Source: Anaeramoeba flamelloides (lineage: Eukaryota > Metamonada > Anaeramoebidae). Taken from it: a stretch of DNA of 64,000 bases. The notes under the pieces were generated by a model. It did not search any database. It was not told the DNA's origin and saw only the letters and a program-made list of their open reading frames with translations. Position numbers and translations under genes: made by a program. Where the stretch lies: the NCBI GenBank assembly GCA_027625915.1, contig JANTQA010000070.1, forward strand, positions 13,397,001 through 13,461,000. Direction: 5' to 3'. Below, piece after piece: positions 10,482 through 22,742 of the stretch (position 1 is its first letter; each line of letters opens with the position of its first letter).

Positions 10482-12859
10482 TTTTCGGGTTGATTTTAAG
10501 AGAAAAAATGATTGATCAGTTTGAGAATTTAAGGTGTCGAAGAAGAAAATCAGCATTTTATGAGGTGGGTTGGATTTAAGAGTAAAATTCCAGTCCACAG
10601 TTTCTTAATACTGAGAAATTCACAAATATATTTTTATCTTTTTTGTTAACTTTTTCTTTTTTGAAAATGTTTTTATGAGAGCTTTGAAGAGAATATTTTA
10701 TTGCTTTAAAATATAAAGAAAACTTGTAAAATTGGTTGACAATAGTTCTGTCGAAGGAGAAAAAAATCTTTTGAAAGTTGATTTACAAGATTTTTGATAA
10801 TCGAAATTGAACCAAAAAAATTAAAATTTTTGAAAACATTTAATGCTTTAGATATATAAAAAAATACTTTTAAATGAAGTTTTTAGTTTTTTCTATTATT
10901 TCTTGACTTTTTTTATTTTTTTCTACTCTCACTTCTCTTTTTCTTGCCTTTATTTAGAAATTAATTTTTCTTTTCATTTTTTTAAAGAAAAGATATCATA
11001 TGTGTTATAATATTACAGAAATGGGAGCTCGTATAAAAAAAGTTCTTATAAAATTTTAGAGTTGCAGAAAGTGTTGTTAAGGAGTTATTTTATACCAAAG
11101 AGAAGACTAAGAGCAAAGTATGTTGTTATTGGGTATTAATCAAATAAGAGCTATGGTTTAAATATCTCTAAAAAATTGATTAGTCAATCAGTAATATTTG
11201 TTGATCTCATCAATTAAAAATGATCTCTGTATGAGTAAAAAATCCCAACAATTTCAGATAAAAATTTGTATTTCTAAACAAATTAAAAATTTTATTCATC
11301 AATATTCAGACTTCAAAGTTGTAAAATACCTTACTTAAAATTGTGGTGAAATGTTGATTAGTTTTTAAAAAAAATCAATTTTTTGAAAAAATTAAATAAT
11401 TAACCAATAAACCTATTTGACAAATTATTTCTGAAATATTGGTAATATATTAATGTTACAATTCACTTTATCAAAGGGAAACAAAGCCAAACAGTCTTTG
11501 AAATTTTTATGTTGATGATTATTGAGTTAATCTTTGAAATTCAAAAATTAGAAAAAATGGTTACTTTTGGAAGATCTAAATATGAATTATTGAACTACAG
11601 GAATACGATTATTTTCTTTCTATTTTTAGTTTTGGATTAGGAATTAAAAAAAAGTCTAAAATGAAAATTTTTAATTTGAAACCTTAGTAAAAAATGTTAA
11701 AATTTATTGTATAATAATATTTATAAAAGATTTTTTCGAATTCTTTGAGTTATTTAGGCAAATATCATTTATATAGAATTTAACATTTTTGAATTGATAA
11801 AAATATCTCCCGACCTTAATCCCTTAAGTACCTATCTCTTACAGGATTCAAAAGAATTGATTCAAATCAAGTTTTTTACTCAATTCTTCCAAATTCTGGA
11901 AAAGCAAAAGATTTTTATATTTAATATAAGAGATAAATCGAAAATAAAATTTATTCTCCATTTATTTCTCAAAGTAAAAATTACCAAACTGTAAACAGGA
12001 CAGTATTTTGTTGAATCACCAATCTTCAATAATAAAAAACAAAAAAAAACTTTTTATGGGATTTCTTAGAAAACTTATTTTCCAAGAAATTATAACTTTT
12101 ATTTCAGTTTCTTGGATATTTAGTCAATAGTAAGTTGAATAGAACCTAATGATCTTTTGAAATCAAATATAAAAGATATACCTAAAAATTAGATTAATCT
12201 TGATGGATGAACTACAATATGCAACCTTTCTAATCCAATGTTGATAATTTATAGAAAATTGATATTTATTATAAAATTGAAAATTTGTCTTTTATTAAAG
12301 AGAATATTCAATTTTTATCATTACATTCAATAAAAACTTCAATTTCTATTAACTCTTAATAGTAATTTTTGATTTGTAATAGAAAAAGTAAAAAATAAAA
12401 TTTCCTAAAGATTAGAAATAACAGAATTCATTGAAACTTAATTGATATTTCTCCGATGATGACATCAAAATGTTTAAACCTGCGTTATTTGCAATTTAGG
12501 AAATTAATATCTACAATTAGTGAATATTTTCTTATAAATTTGTTTGGCCTTTTCAAAAAACAAAAAAAAAATGGTTAAAGGAAAAGTACTCTATAACAAC
12601 AGGACAAAATTTAAAATATGTTATTGATGGCATTCTCTACTTAAAAAATTTGTATTTACCAAGTATCAAAAAATTCTGATCAAAAGAGTAAAGAAACACA
12701 AAATTGAATATTTATTTTCTGAGATACATTTTTTTTTGTATTTTTTTCTGAAAAAGAAATCATTTAGAATTTATTCTTTATCTAACATTCAAAAAAATAT
12801 TATCCTCTTTATTATCAGGTCCGATCTTTTTTATACAACAAAAATTCTTTTTTGCCAGG
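10482..12859. other. Gene-free AT-rich region
   Basis: About 2.4 kb without a supported gene. The only item of note is the open frame at 11794-11994 (plus), which starts with SPDLNPLS. That resembles the third-acid motif of a mariner transposase, but the rest of the frame does not match. The flank near 10482-10700 would hold the promoter of the glucosidase gene. Confidence 0.4.
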
Positions 12860-13720
12860 GATATTAAAGTAAAGATTGTTTTTCTTTTTTGAGAAAATTC
12901 TTTTAGTTAACCAAAAAAATGATAAATTAAACGGACTAAAAAATAATTGTATTTTTTAAAAAAGGATAGTAATTATAATTAAAGTTTTAAAGTCATTTAA
13001 AAATTTTACTCAGGGATTGTTTTGGTTTTTAAGAAGAAATTCAATTTTTCAAAATAAAATTTTTTTTCAAGATATTAGGGAATAAAGTAAATTTATACTC
13101 AAAATTCAAAATAATTTTTTTTATGACAAAAATGATTTAAATTGTTTTAAGATAACTTGAGAGTAAGACCAAACAATTTGTTAAAATTTAATTTTCAAAA
13201 GAATAAGTTTACATTTATTTTTTTTTTTTTCATTTTTTGAAAACCATAAAATAACAATTTCACTTCTTAAAGAATAGAATATTTTTGTTTAATAGATCTA
13301 AATTTCATTGATAAATTTTAGTTAAAAATATAAATATGTGTTTATTAATTTTTTTATACACTTCAATTATATTTATTGTTTGTTATTTTTATTGAAATTT
13401 TTTGAATTAAAAATAATAACCAAATAAAAAATTTGCTTTATAAATTAATTCTTTCCAACATGAAACTAAAAAACTGTTTTCCCATTGTCACAAATTCATT
13501 TGATTGTTAAAAAAAATAATAGTTTACTTTTTTTTAGTTTTAAATTGTAAATATGTGAATTTTGGATTTCAAAAAAGAGACCTAAATTTACAATTTGCTT
13601 AGTTGAAATTAATTTATCCTTTTCGACAGTTGAAAACAGAAATTTCGATAAAAAAATTCCAAGATTATTGACAAGGTTTCATTTTATTTTCAAAAAATAT
13701 TACTCCATTAACTTAATTGT
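12860..13720 (+). repeat. Dispersed repeat family R1, copy 2
   Basis: Colinear with 741-1352 plus 2421-2660 and lacking the mariner insertion found there. Shared words include AAAGTCATTTAAAAATTTTACTC, AGACCAAACAATTTGTT and TTTGGATTTCAAAAAAGAG-like sequence. Divergence is substantial, with many small indels, so the copies are old. No coding frame persists. Confidence 0.55.
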
Positions 13721-15306
13721 TGTGTTCTTCTATTAGAAAATTTATGGTTTATGATGAACTGTCTATATATTTGGTAGTTTTTATAATATGATAATAATTT
13801 ATAATAGATAAACAATTTTTAGCCCTTGTAAATTTTCATTTCCGGGTAGATAAAGGTTTTACCATTTTAAGAAAGACCATCCCGGTTCAACAGTATTATT
13901 TAATTTACAGATATAAATAGATAAAATAGCATGTTTTATTACAATTGGTAAGTTTTTTAATTATTAAGATTACAAATTTGTAAAAAAATATCCGGAATCT
14001 AAACTGAAAATATTTTTCATAAAAATAAATAGATCTCTTTTTTAATCTTATTATTATTTAGTATCCAATCAAATTTACAATTGTTGACATATTCAAATCA
14101 TTTTTTAAAGTTAAATGGTTTATATATTTTAATTATTTTTAATTATAAATATTATTTTGAAGTATTATTTTTATATTTTTTGACATTATTTCTAAAAATC
14201 AAGTTTTTTTTTATTGAAAATTATTGGAATAATAATTATTTCAGTAATAAAAAATTTAAAAAAAAGAATTTTTTGGTTATATTTATGAATTATTTATACA
14301 TAAATTTATTCTTTAAAAAAATGTTCAAAATTTTGATAAATAAACTAATTTATCAATCAAATTTATAAAGATAAATAAAAAAAATTTAGCATAAGAAATT
14401 ATATAACTAACAAATAAGTATATAATTTTTGAAAAATAAAAAAAAAAATTAATTTTCCTGAATTATTCAATTTGAAATTAAACAAAAATTATTCTGCACC
14501 TTCAAATAGTTTTCTATATAGCAACAATTGGAAACAATCTAATTTTTGGAAAAAAAATACCATAGAATCTACACTCAATTACAAAATCAATTATTTATTG
14601 ATTAAATTTTAGAAAAAAAATTGTGTTATTTTTGTAGAGTCACTCTTTGAATGTTTATAAGATTTCTTAGAGTATTTTTTTAAATTTATCCCTTAAGTAA
14701 TTATTATCCAAATGAATTTTACCATAATATATATATATCTATATATATATATATATATAGGGTAAGAAAACAACTACAAATTAGATTCTTTTTTTTATAT
14801 TGGTTTTGCAATGAAAGAAAGTAATTTGTTTTAAAGGGTGAAATAAATGAATTTAGAAGAATAAAACAAGAAAAAATATTTTGTTAATATTTTAGATTTT
14901 TTTGAAATTAAAATCCACTAGAAACTTTTGTTTTTTTGTTAATAGAATTTCTGACTAACAAGTTATATTAATTTTTTTTTTGTGTGTTTTTTTAAACTTT
15001 GTCAGAGATATCCTATGAATTGATGTTTGTTTTAAAATAATAATTTTTGTAATTAGGATCCTTTTCAATTTTTTTTTATGATTTTCATTTTTGAAATTGG
15101 ATCCAATGGATTCTATTATTTTTGTAAAGTGAAATTTTTCAATCAATAGAAACTGTAATTAAATTATACAAAATTTTAAGTGGCTTACCACTCGAAAAGT
15201 ATGGGGTTAATTAAGGGGAAGTGTTTTAACCTAAAAACAAAATTTTATAAACCCCAAAAATATTTACACAAAAATTGAAACCAATTTTACAGAAATTTAA
15301 AACTTA
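13721..15306. other. Gene-free AT-rich region with a TA microsatellite
   Basis: An (AT)n microsatellite lies at about 14727-14758. Open frames at 14081-14368 (plus) and 14955-15146 (minus) are composed almost wholly of Phe, Ile, Leu, Asn and Lys, as expected from the base composition, and show no domain. No RNA gene was recognised. Confidence 0.4.
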
Positions 15307-15402
15307 AGTATCAAACAAACTCAAACTGCCTGATTTTTCGAAATTATTGATGTTGAAATAAAAAATATACACTTTTTTAACCCAGTTGGAGTTTGTTTGA
15401 TA
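15307..15402. repeat. Small inverted repeat, 22-base arms
   Basis: GTATCAAACAAACTCAAACTG at 15307 pairs with CAGTTGGAGTTTGTTTGATAC ending at 15402 with one mismatch, leaving a centre of about 50 bases. It lies 400 bases upstream of the RING ligase start. It is probably a tiny MITE-like element, although a transcribed hairpin is possible. Confidence 0.6.
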
Positions 15403-15805
15403 CAAAATTAATAAAATGAAGGTATAATTGCTTTAAATTTCAGTACAAATATTTCGAAGATACTAATTTTCGATATATAGGATCTTAAGTTATGAGATTT
15501 TTCATCAGATTGGAAGAAAGAGTTAACTTACCAAAGGTTTTTCTTAACATTTCTCAAAAGTGAAATACTATATTAACGAAGAAACTTTGTTACAAAAATA
15601 AAAAGACTTGAAAATTTATTTCTGAAAATAATTATAAGACTCTAATCCAAAAACGGGATTCTTTTTGTTGTAAATAGAAAGAAGGTTTATTTTAATAAAA
15701 CAATGATTTATTTTTTTCCATTTTTTTCCTTTATCAATTTCTTTTAATTAGTCTTTAATTTTTGTTCCACTTATTCTTTTTATTTTTTTTATTCGACTTT
15801 TTTAA

Positions 15806-17437
15806 ATGGGAAACAATTCGGTACGTTCTCGTTCAACAAATGATTTACAAGATAGTAGCAGTTCAAGAAATCGAAGACATAGGCACAGTCGATCGGAAGG
15901 ATCACGTACAAGAAGAAACAACCAAAATGAGAACAGAAACCAGGGCATGTATTTCGGGATGAATCCAATAATGTATGGAGGGCAAACAACGAACGGAAGC
16001 CAGATGAACCGAAATTTGGCAGAATTGATGGGAATTTCAGTTTCTGAGATGCCACGAAAGCCACCACCAAAAATACATGAAACGACGACTGTGAAGAACA
16101 ACATTAATTTGAAAAAAAACACTTTAAAATTAATCAGGGTTGGGGATGAAAATTCAAGAAAATTCAAGCTTTCGTTTGACTTTGATACAGGTGTGCCAGT
16201 AATATTAAGAATCTTTTGGTGTGCGAATGAATTTGTAAGAAGAAATGATGGCGCAATAGTTTTTAAAAGCTATGCACCAAATTTGACAAAAAATGGAATT
16301 TCTTTTAATTTCCCCAAAGGCATTGCACAATCTTTTGAACAAGACGATGAACACGCAATTGACATCACTGATTTTCGTCCACAGCAGCAAAGGTGCTTAA
16401 TCTATAAATCTTTGCAGCAACTAAAATACGAAATGCGAGTGAAGAAATTCAATACGATCGGAAGACGTAAAACTCACAGTGAGGATCGTAATCATAAACA
16501 TAAGCATAAGCATAAGCATAAACACAAGAGAAAAGAAAAGCATAAACACCACAAAAAAAAAGATAAAGAAAAAGTAAAAGGAAACGGAAAAGAGAAAGAG
16601 AAAATGAAAAAGAAAAAAGAAAAGAAAAAAATCGAGAAAGAGGATTATAATTTATTAGACGATCAAAGCTCTGCTACTGATCCTGAAGAAGAAAAAAAAG
16701 TAAAAGTAAAAGAAAAAAAAAAAAAAAAAAAGCACAAGCACAAAAAAAGGAAGAGTACAGATAAGTTAAGGAACAACAATCAAAATGGTATTAGCCAAGG
16801 TGCTGGTGAGTTGCCAGAATTAGAAGAAATTTATCCTATAATTATCTGTTTAGAAGGTAATGTGGACAATTTTGAAAGAGAGGATAAGAATGTTTTAAAA
16901 AATCCTCAAAGCCAAAGAACTTTTGCTACTTTGGTTTATAATGAAAAATCTAAAAACTTTTCAATCAGAGTAATAAAACAAAAAATTACGGTTCAAGGTA
17001 AAACATATTTATTAAAAGAAATTTATGGGCTAGATGGAAACGGAAACGGAAACGGAAATGGAAACGAAAATGGAAATGGAAATGGAAATGGAAATGGAAA
17101 CGGAAATGGAAACGGGAAGGAAAATGGAAATGGAAATGATTCTCCAAAAACAGATAAAGATAATATTAAAGAATCTAAAAAAAGAGAAAAACAGATAAAA
17201 ATACAAGAAGATCAATTAAAGAAAAATTCATTTATTGTAAATAATGAAACGAGAAAGGAATGTGTTATTTGCCTCGATGCAGATCCAGATACAACAATTC
17301 TACCATGTAGACATTGTTGTATGTGTCATAATTGTGCTGAAATACTGAGAATGAAATCGGATAAATGCCCGATGTGTAGAGGTACCATTAAATCTTTAAT
17401 ACAAATAAATCTTGGTAATAAATCTGAAAACAAATAA
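15806..17437 (+). CDS. MGRN1/RNF157-type RING E3 ubiquitin ligase
   Basis: Single-exon gene, 543 residues. It starts MGNNSVRS, a good N-myristoylation context shared with MGRN1 proteins, which supports this Met. Residues about 95-210 (INLKKNTLKLIRV through FDFDTGVPVILRIFW) and 345-410 (FSIRVIKQK, YLLKEIYG) form the conserved MGRN1 beta domain ahead of the RING. The C-terminal C3HC4 RING reads ECVICLDADPDTTILPCRH, then CHNC and CPMC (about residues 485-523). Two lineage-specific inserts interrupt it: a His/Lys-Lys/Glu tract (about 228-320) splitting the beta domain, and an Asn-Gly repeat (about 411-445) before the RING. The family attaches ubiquitin to membrane and signalling proteins; all zinc ligands are present. 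Substrates here are unknown. Confidence 0.93.
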   Translation: MGNNSVRSRSTNDLQDSSSSRNRRHRHSRSEGSRTRRNNQNENRNQGMYFGMNPIMYGGQTTNGSQMNRNLAELMGISVSEMPRKPPPKIHETTTVKNNINLKKNTLKLIRVGDENSRKFKLSFDFDTGVPVILRIFWCANEFVRRNDGAIVFKSYAPNLTKNGISFNFPKGIAQSFEQDDEHAIDITDFRPQQQRCLIYKSLQQLKYEMRVKKFNTIGRRKTHSEDRNHKHKHKHKHKHKRKEKHKHHKKKDKEKVKGNGKEKEKMKKKKEKKKIEKEDYNLLDDQSSATDPEEEKKVKVKEKKKKKKHKHKKRKSTDKLRNNNQNGISQGAGELPELEEIYPIIICLEGNVDNFEREDKNVLKNPQSQRTFATLVYNEKSKNFSIRVIKQKITVQGKTYLLKEIYGLDGNGNGNGNGNENGNGNGNGNGNGNGNGKENGNGNDSPKTDKDNIKESKKREKQIKIQEDQLKKNSFIVNNETRKECVICLDADPDTTILPCRHCCMCHNCAEILRMKSDKCPMCRGTIKSLIQINLGNKSENK

Positions 17438-17765
17438 ATTTAAACATAGTTTCAAACTTAGAATATATATAAAAAATGAAAATTAGATTAATTAATATAT
17501 ATATATATATATTATTATTATTATTTTGATAATTAGAATAAAAAATAAATAAATTTAAATTTTAATGATCAAAAATAACAATTAAAAATAAAAGAAGAAA
17601 AATTAATATTATACTTAACTAAAATTATGTATTAATTAAAGTTTAGATATTTTTTACTTTTTTATTTACTTTTGGTTTTTATTTTGAATACAAACTAGGG
17701 GTATTCTGCTATTTCTAGAACGATTTAAAAAAAAATAAAAATAAAAAAGTTTATTTCGATTTAAT

Positions 17766-19033
17766 AGAGGTTTTGATGATAACATATATTATCATGATAT
17801 TAACAATAAAATCGCGATAGTATTAAAAAAATCGCGATTAGTCCAACTTTATCGCTAAAAATCATAAAATCGCGATATTCAACATTATCGCTATATTCTA
17901 CTTTATCGCGATAAAATGAAAAATTATTTTTTTGAAATCACCTTCAAAAAAATCTCTTGACTTTTACAACACTTTTCCCTTTAATAAATGGTAGAAAGTG
18001 TTTGAAAGGGTTGTGGTTTGTCTCCAATTGTTTGAAGGTTTTGAAAGACAAAAAACTTTTATAAACTGAATGAGTTTGTTAAAATGTGGAAAACAAATTT
18101 TTTTTCAATTTGTTTTATTTTTCTTTTAACAAAAGTTGAAATCTATTGTGAATTTTATGATCATACTAACCATAATTCACTTCTATAATATACTTGAATA
18201 TAAAATAGATGTGTTTTTTAACTAGGCGTTATTACCTTCACAATTTTAATAACCAAAAAGAATAAAGAATAATTTTCCTTCTTATTGCTGATCAATTAAA
18301 TAAAAAACTTTAAGCTCTATTTTTGTTTTCTTTCCAATACAAAGATACTCAAAGAAAAATAAGAAGAAGAAGAGAATAATTGTATCAAAAACCTTAATCG
18401 TTCATGATAATGTGAATAGGTTGTAGTGAAAGCTTCTGAAAAGTTATCCAAGTTCTTTCAGCTTTCATAGAATATAGAAAATTTTTTAACCTAATAACAC
18501 ATTCTTTAAAGAACAGATAAAGTGTTGGTTCTTTTAGAAGGCCTTTTATACAACACAATTTACAACCCCAATTTTGACTGAGAAAATATTTTCTTCTCTT
18601 TTGTTCTTATTGTTGTTGATCTAAAAGAATGGATAGATTTGTCAACCAAATCAAATTAAAATAAAATACAATGAAAAATCTTTGATCTGATCATTGATTG
18701 TATCAAATATACTTTTTGTTGCTTTTTTCAATAGAATAAATTTTTTTCACCTAATCTCTTTATTAATCAAAACAAATTTAATGGTTAAAATATTGCTCAA
18801 TTAGCCCAAAAACCTCTAAACTATTATATCGTGATTTACTTTTTAATCGCGATATTTTGGCTTTTATCACAATTTTTAAAATAATTATTGTGATTTATAG
18901 AATATTGCGATTTATTATATTATCGGGATAATGTTGAATATTGCAATTTTGGGCAATATCTTGTTTTAATCAAAATTATCACGATTGTTGTAACTTTATT
19001 GTAAATTAAGCATGATATCATGAAAACCTTTAA
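17766..19033. mobile_element. 1.27-kb TIR element with iterated ATCGCGAT motifs
   Basis: The ends GAGGTTTTGATGATA (about 17767) and its near-complement TGATATCATGAAAACCT (ending about 19031) are inverted. The subterminal 150-200 bases are also complementary and loaded with TCGCGA-type words: four ATCGCGAT on the left, one exact plus several degenerate forms (ATTGCGAT, ATCACGAT) on the right. The centre (about 17960-18820) has smaller internal hairpins and no readable transposase. A related end lies at 62626-62797. Clustered subterminal palindromes of this sort are typical of transposase-binding sites in DNA transposons, so I read this as a non-autonomous DNA element. Confidence 0.7.
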
Positions 19034-19689
19034 TATATCAAATAGAAATAGAAAATGTTATGAATAACACAACGAGAATAGATTTTTTGAGATCATATTA
19101 TTTGTGATTAGCAATTTTTTAAAAAAAAAATTGATTTGACGTTCTTTGTGTTACATATTATATTTTAAAAAATAGATATTATATAATTTCTGTTCTGAAA
19201 TCCAATTTTTTGATTATTTTATTTTTTATAACATTCTCATCTCAGTTCAAAGTAAAAATGGTAAAATAAAAATATCTAAAAGAAATAATAGGAATTTAGA
19301 ACCACTTGTAAAGTCCTGAAAAATACCTTGATATTGAGGTAATATTTTTCAAAGAATAATTAAACATTTGAAAATTTTTCACTTATTCATTGTGTTACTT
19401 AGAATAATTATTATTGGCTCATAAAAGATCTTTGATCACAATGATTTTTTAAGATATTTTGTAATTTAAGTAGAAAAAACATATTTTCCATTTAGTTTTT
19501 TTAAGTTTGATAGTAAAATTTTTGAATAAAAAATATTTATCACAGTCAAGAGGTCAGGGTTCTTATATATCAAAAAAATTTCAAATTATTGAAGTATTTT
19601 TTAAATAGGCGACAATTATTTAGACTATTAAAGAATTATTTATTGATTTAAATTGAAAAAAATATTTTTTTTTGTTTTGTATTGTCAAG

Positions 19690-20250
19690 AAGGGTAAATT
19701 ATACTCTAAATATCCTTTTACTTGAATTGATTCACAGGCAATGTTAAAGTAAAATTATATATTTTACAGACGTTCAAGAAAAGGACAAACTTCAATTATT
19801 ATTATATCTCTAAAAAAAAAAACAGAAAAAAATTGATAAAAAAAAAACTAAATGAAAAATGAAAATTTAAAAAGAAGTTTATAAGAAAAAAAATAAATAA
19901 AAATAAAAATCAATACTACATTACATTAAGAAATCCAAAAATAATCTCCATAATATTTTTTGTTAATTTAATTAAATTTGATAATTTTCTCATGAGTTTT
20001 TGTTGGGGTTCATTATTTAATAATTGTAATTGGTTCTGAGTTCCTTCTTGATCTGATTTGCTTAATAATTTTATTATTTTTGTATTTGTTTTTTTTTTTT
20101 GATTTATTTTTACTTTACTCAAACTTTTTTGTTTCTATATCTTGGTTTTAATCGGTAATATATTGATTTTTGTCCTTTATAACTATTCTTCATAATAAAT
20201 ATAAAAGTCGGCCTTAGAAAAAATGAAGAAAAAAAAAAAAATTATTTATT
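19690..20250. repeat. Dispersed repeat family R2, copy 1
   Basis: This stretch resembles 51990-52570 inside the TMEM104-like gene. Shared words include TTTAATTAAATTTGATAAT, TTGATCTGATTTGC and CCTTTTACTT. On the minus strand both copies give short related peptides: here LSNLIKLTKNIMEIIF, there LSNLIKSTKSFVAVIL. That hints at a once-coding origin. The local open frame (20122-19916) is otherwise Lys/Gln/Asn-rich and unidentified. Confidence 0.45.
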
Positions 20251-22742
20251 TGTTTATTTTTTTTTCAAAAATTTATTTTTGGAATTTATACCATGTAATT
20301 AATAATGAAAAAAAAACCCTACTTAAAAATACAACTATTCTTGAAAATACAACAAATACATCTACTCATTTAGAATTTAGTTACCAAATTCATTTTCCAT
20401 AATTTCTATTATTAAATTTGTATGCTCTCTAAATGTTAACTTAAAAATACTGTTGATATACAAAATTTAACAAAAAAAAATTTCATTTTATGGATCTAAA
20501 ATTAACTAATTCACATTGCGCAAGCAAAATACATACATAAACTCATCCTGAAGTAGAGAAAATTTTCATAAATTTTTTAAAAAAAAATAATTTGTTACTA
20601 AAAAAATTAACTTTTTTTAACTTTTACTTTTTTTTAATTGTGCAACAACATTTCTATTTGTAGAAGATGTAGTAATAATCAAGACAAACTATTATTTTGA
20701 ATAAACAATCACAATAATTCTATATTTGAAAAGTTGATATCAAAATTTTGAATTAAAATTTAGTATTATTATCGAAAAAAATATTATTTTTATATTTAAA
20801 ATTAATATTCAAAATAAATCACTAATAGTTTCATTATTATTTTTATATATTGAAAATATTTTGTTTTTTCAACTAAATGAAGATAAATCGAAATGAAAAA
20901 AATAATATTAAAGTTTTTAAACTACTTTTGGGGATTAAATCTTCATAAATCAATATTGAAAAGGATTTATAAACTCAGGATTTAATGTATGAATTGTTAT
21001 AGTTATTGGAATACTTGTCTTTTAATTTTATGGTAAAGTTAGGAAATAAACTAAAAAAAAAATAAATTCATCATTTTTCTGTGCAAAACAAATGAATAAT
21101 TATTTGATCTGTGTTATATCAAATACAGTTAGTCCGACTTTTAAGACACAAGTATTTACTGGAATTTAAGGAACATAAAAAAATCTAAATTAATTCACTA
21201 AAAATTAAGATTCTTGTAGAATAATTTTGGTCAAAAGAAATTCGTAAAAAAGTGCCTTAATTTGAGATTTTATTGTATAATAAAAGTTTGTTGAAAGTAT
21301 GTGCCTTTGATAAAGGACCAAATTTAGTGTTTTTTCAGGTAATTAAATAAGTGAAATATAACTCTTATTTTTTTTTTCCAAATACAAATTTTTAGTATAA
21401 TATTTTATCATCTGGTGAAGTAAATTCTCTCTATATTAATATTATGTTAATTATTACTAATAGATATTATTCACAATATTAAATCAAAATATTAAAATTT
21501 TAATAAAAAAAATAAATAACTGATTTGATTGTATTATACAAACATGGATTAACTTTATATTGCCCTAAAGTGGAAATATAAAAAGAATAAATTATTTTGA
21601 ATAGGTACAAATTTTTACAAATATTGAGTTACAAAATTACCAGAAAAGTAATATAGAACATTGATAACAATATGTTAGACTCTGAGTTCTTATAGAAAAA
21701 AAAGAGGAACTGATAACAATTTTTATTAAAAGGTATACATTTTTGGAGTTATCGGAAATGTCTTACTGATATTTGAAATTTTATGTATCAAATTATCTGG
21801 TTATTTATCATTTTTTTCAAAACTGAAATACTTACTTTAAATAGGAAGTCAACTTGAACTAATTATTTCATAAAAAGGGGAACTACTGTCAATTGTAAAG
21901 TAAAAAGATCAAAATTTTAATTCAGCTTTCTAAAAAAAATAACCGCTCTATAATTTAATTAAACCATCAAAGCCCACATTTCAAAAAAGGGTAGATAATA
22001 ATTCAAACTTTATTTTAAGCATTAACAATTTGAAATTTTACATGTTTTTATAATATTTTTTTGGAAAGTGAATAATATTTTTGTGTCATTTATTTTACAA
22101 TAAATAGTAACTAGTAAATTGAGAACGCAAATATCAAAGGATTTCTTTGAAATTTAATCGTAGAAAAAAAAGTAAAAAATGAAAAACAGAAAGCGGAAGT
22201 GAATTTTTTTCCCATTTATTATTCAAAGATCAGAATTGCTTTCTGAAATTCAAATAGGATTAAATTTCAACTTGTTATAATTTTTATTCTTAAGAAATAT
22301 TGGTTTCCTTTAGGATTCTTAGTTTATCCAAAATATAGCAATACATGGTATCAAGAAAAAAGCACAATTTAAATGAATTGAGACTCAGATCTCAAATTAA
22401 AATCTATTTCTCTGGAAACTCTATTTGTAAAAGAAAAATAAAATTTGAAAATAAAGTAATTTTTTTTTTTGTATTTAATATCCAAATGAGTTTCTAATCG
22501 TGATTTCCGACATTTAGGGTTCCAACAGTATAAAGTTGTGTTTTTTTTTTTTTTTTTTTTCAAAACAAAATTACTTTATATAAATAATATTAAAATAACT
22601 CTCTAAAGTATTTTTTCAATGGTTTAACAAAAAAAAAAAATAAATAAAAAAAGATGCTTTGATAAAAAAAATTAATATTCAAATAAAAATTTATTTTAAC
22701 TGTAAAAAGAAAAAAAAATAAATTAAATTAAAGGAAATGAAA
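20251..22742. other. Gene-free AT-rich region
   Basis: No gene found. Around 21127 the word AGTTAGTCCGACTTTTAAG resembles AGTCAGTTCAACTTTTAAG at 43960, and a weak complement (GTGCCTTAATTTGAG) follows at about 21252, so small transposon ends are possible. The last 200 bases are the 3' flank of the INCENP-like gene. Confidence 0.4.

Noticed and set aside
10359-10598. Upstream Met (MDWNFTLKSN) as start of the glucosidase II beta gene
   Set aside because: It would place about 40 residues before a clear signal peptide. The internal Met at 10481 gives a normal secretory start.
11794-11994. SPDLNPLS at the start of an open frame, similar to the mariner transposase third-acid motif
   Set aside because: No neighbouring transposase motif or terminal repeats were found and the rest of the frame is background-like. 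Eight residues can match by chance.
14081-14368. 95-codon open frame
   Set aside because: Composition is almost only Phe, Leu, Ile, Lys, Asn and Tyr as expected from AT-rich DNA, with no homologue recognised and no splice partner.
14727-14758. AT dinucleotide run as a possible promoter or origin
   Set aside because: Simple (AT)n microsatellite with no associated gene. Similar runs occur at 17495 and 36245.
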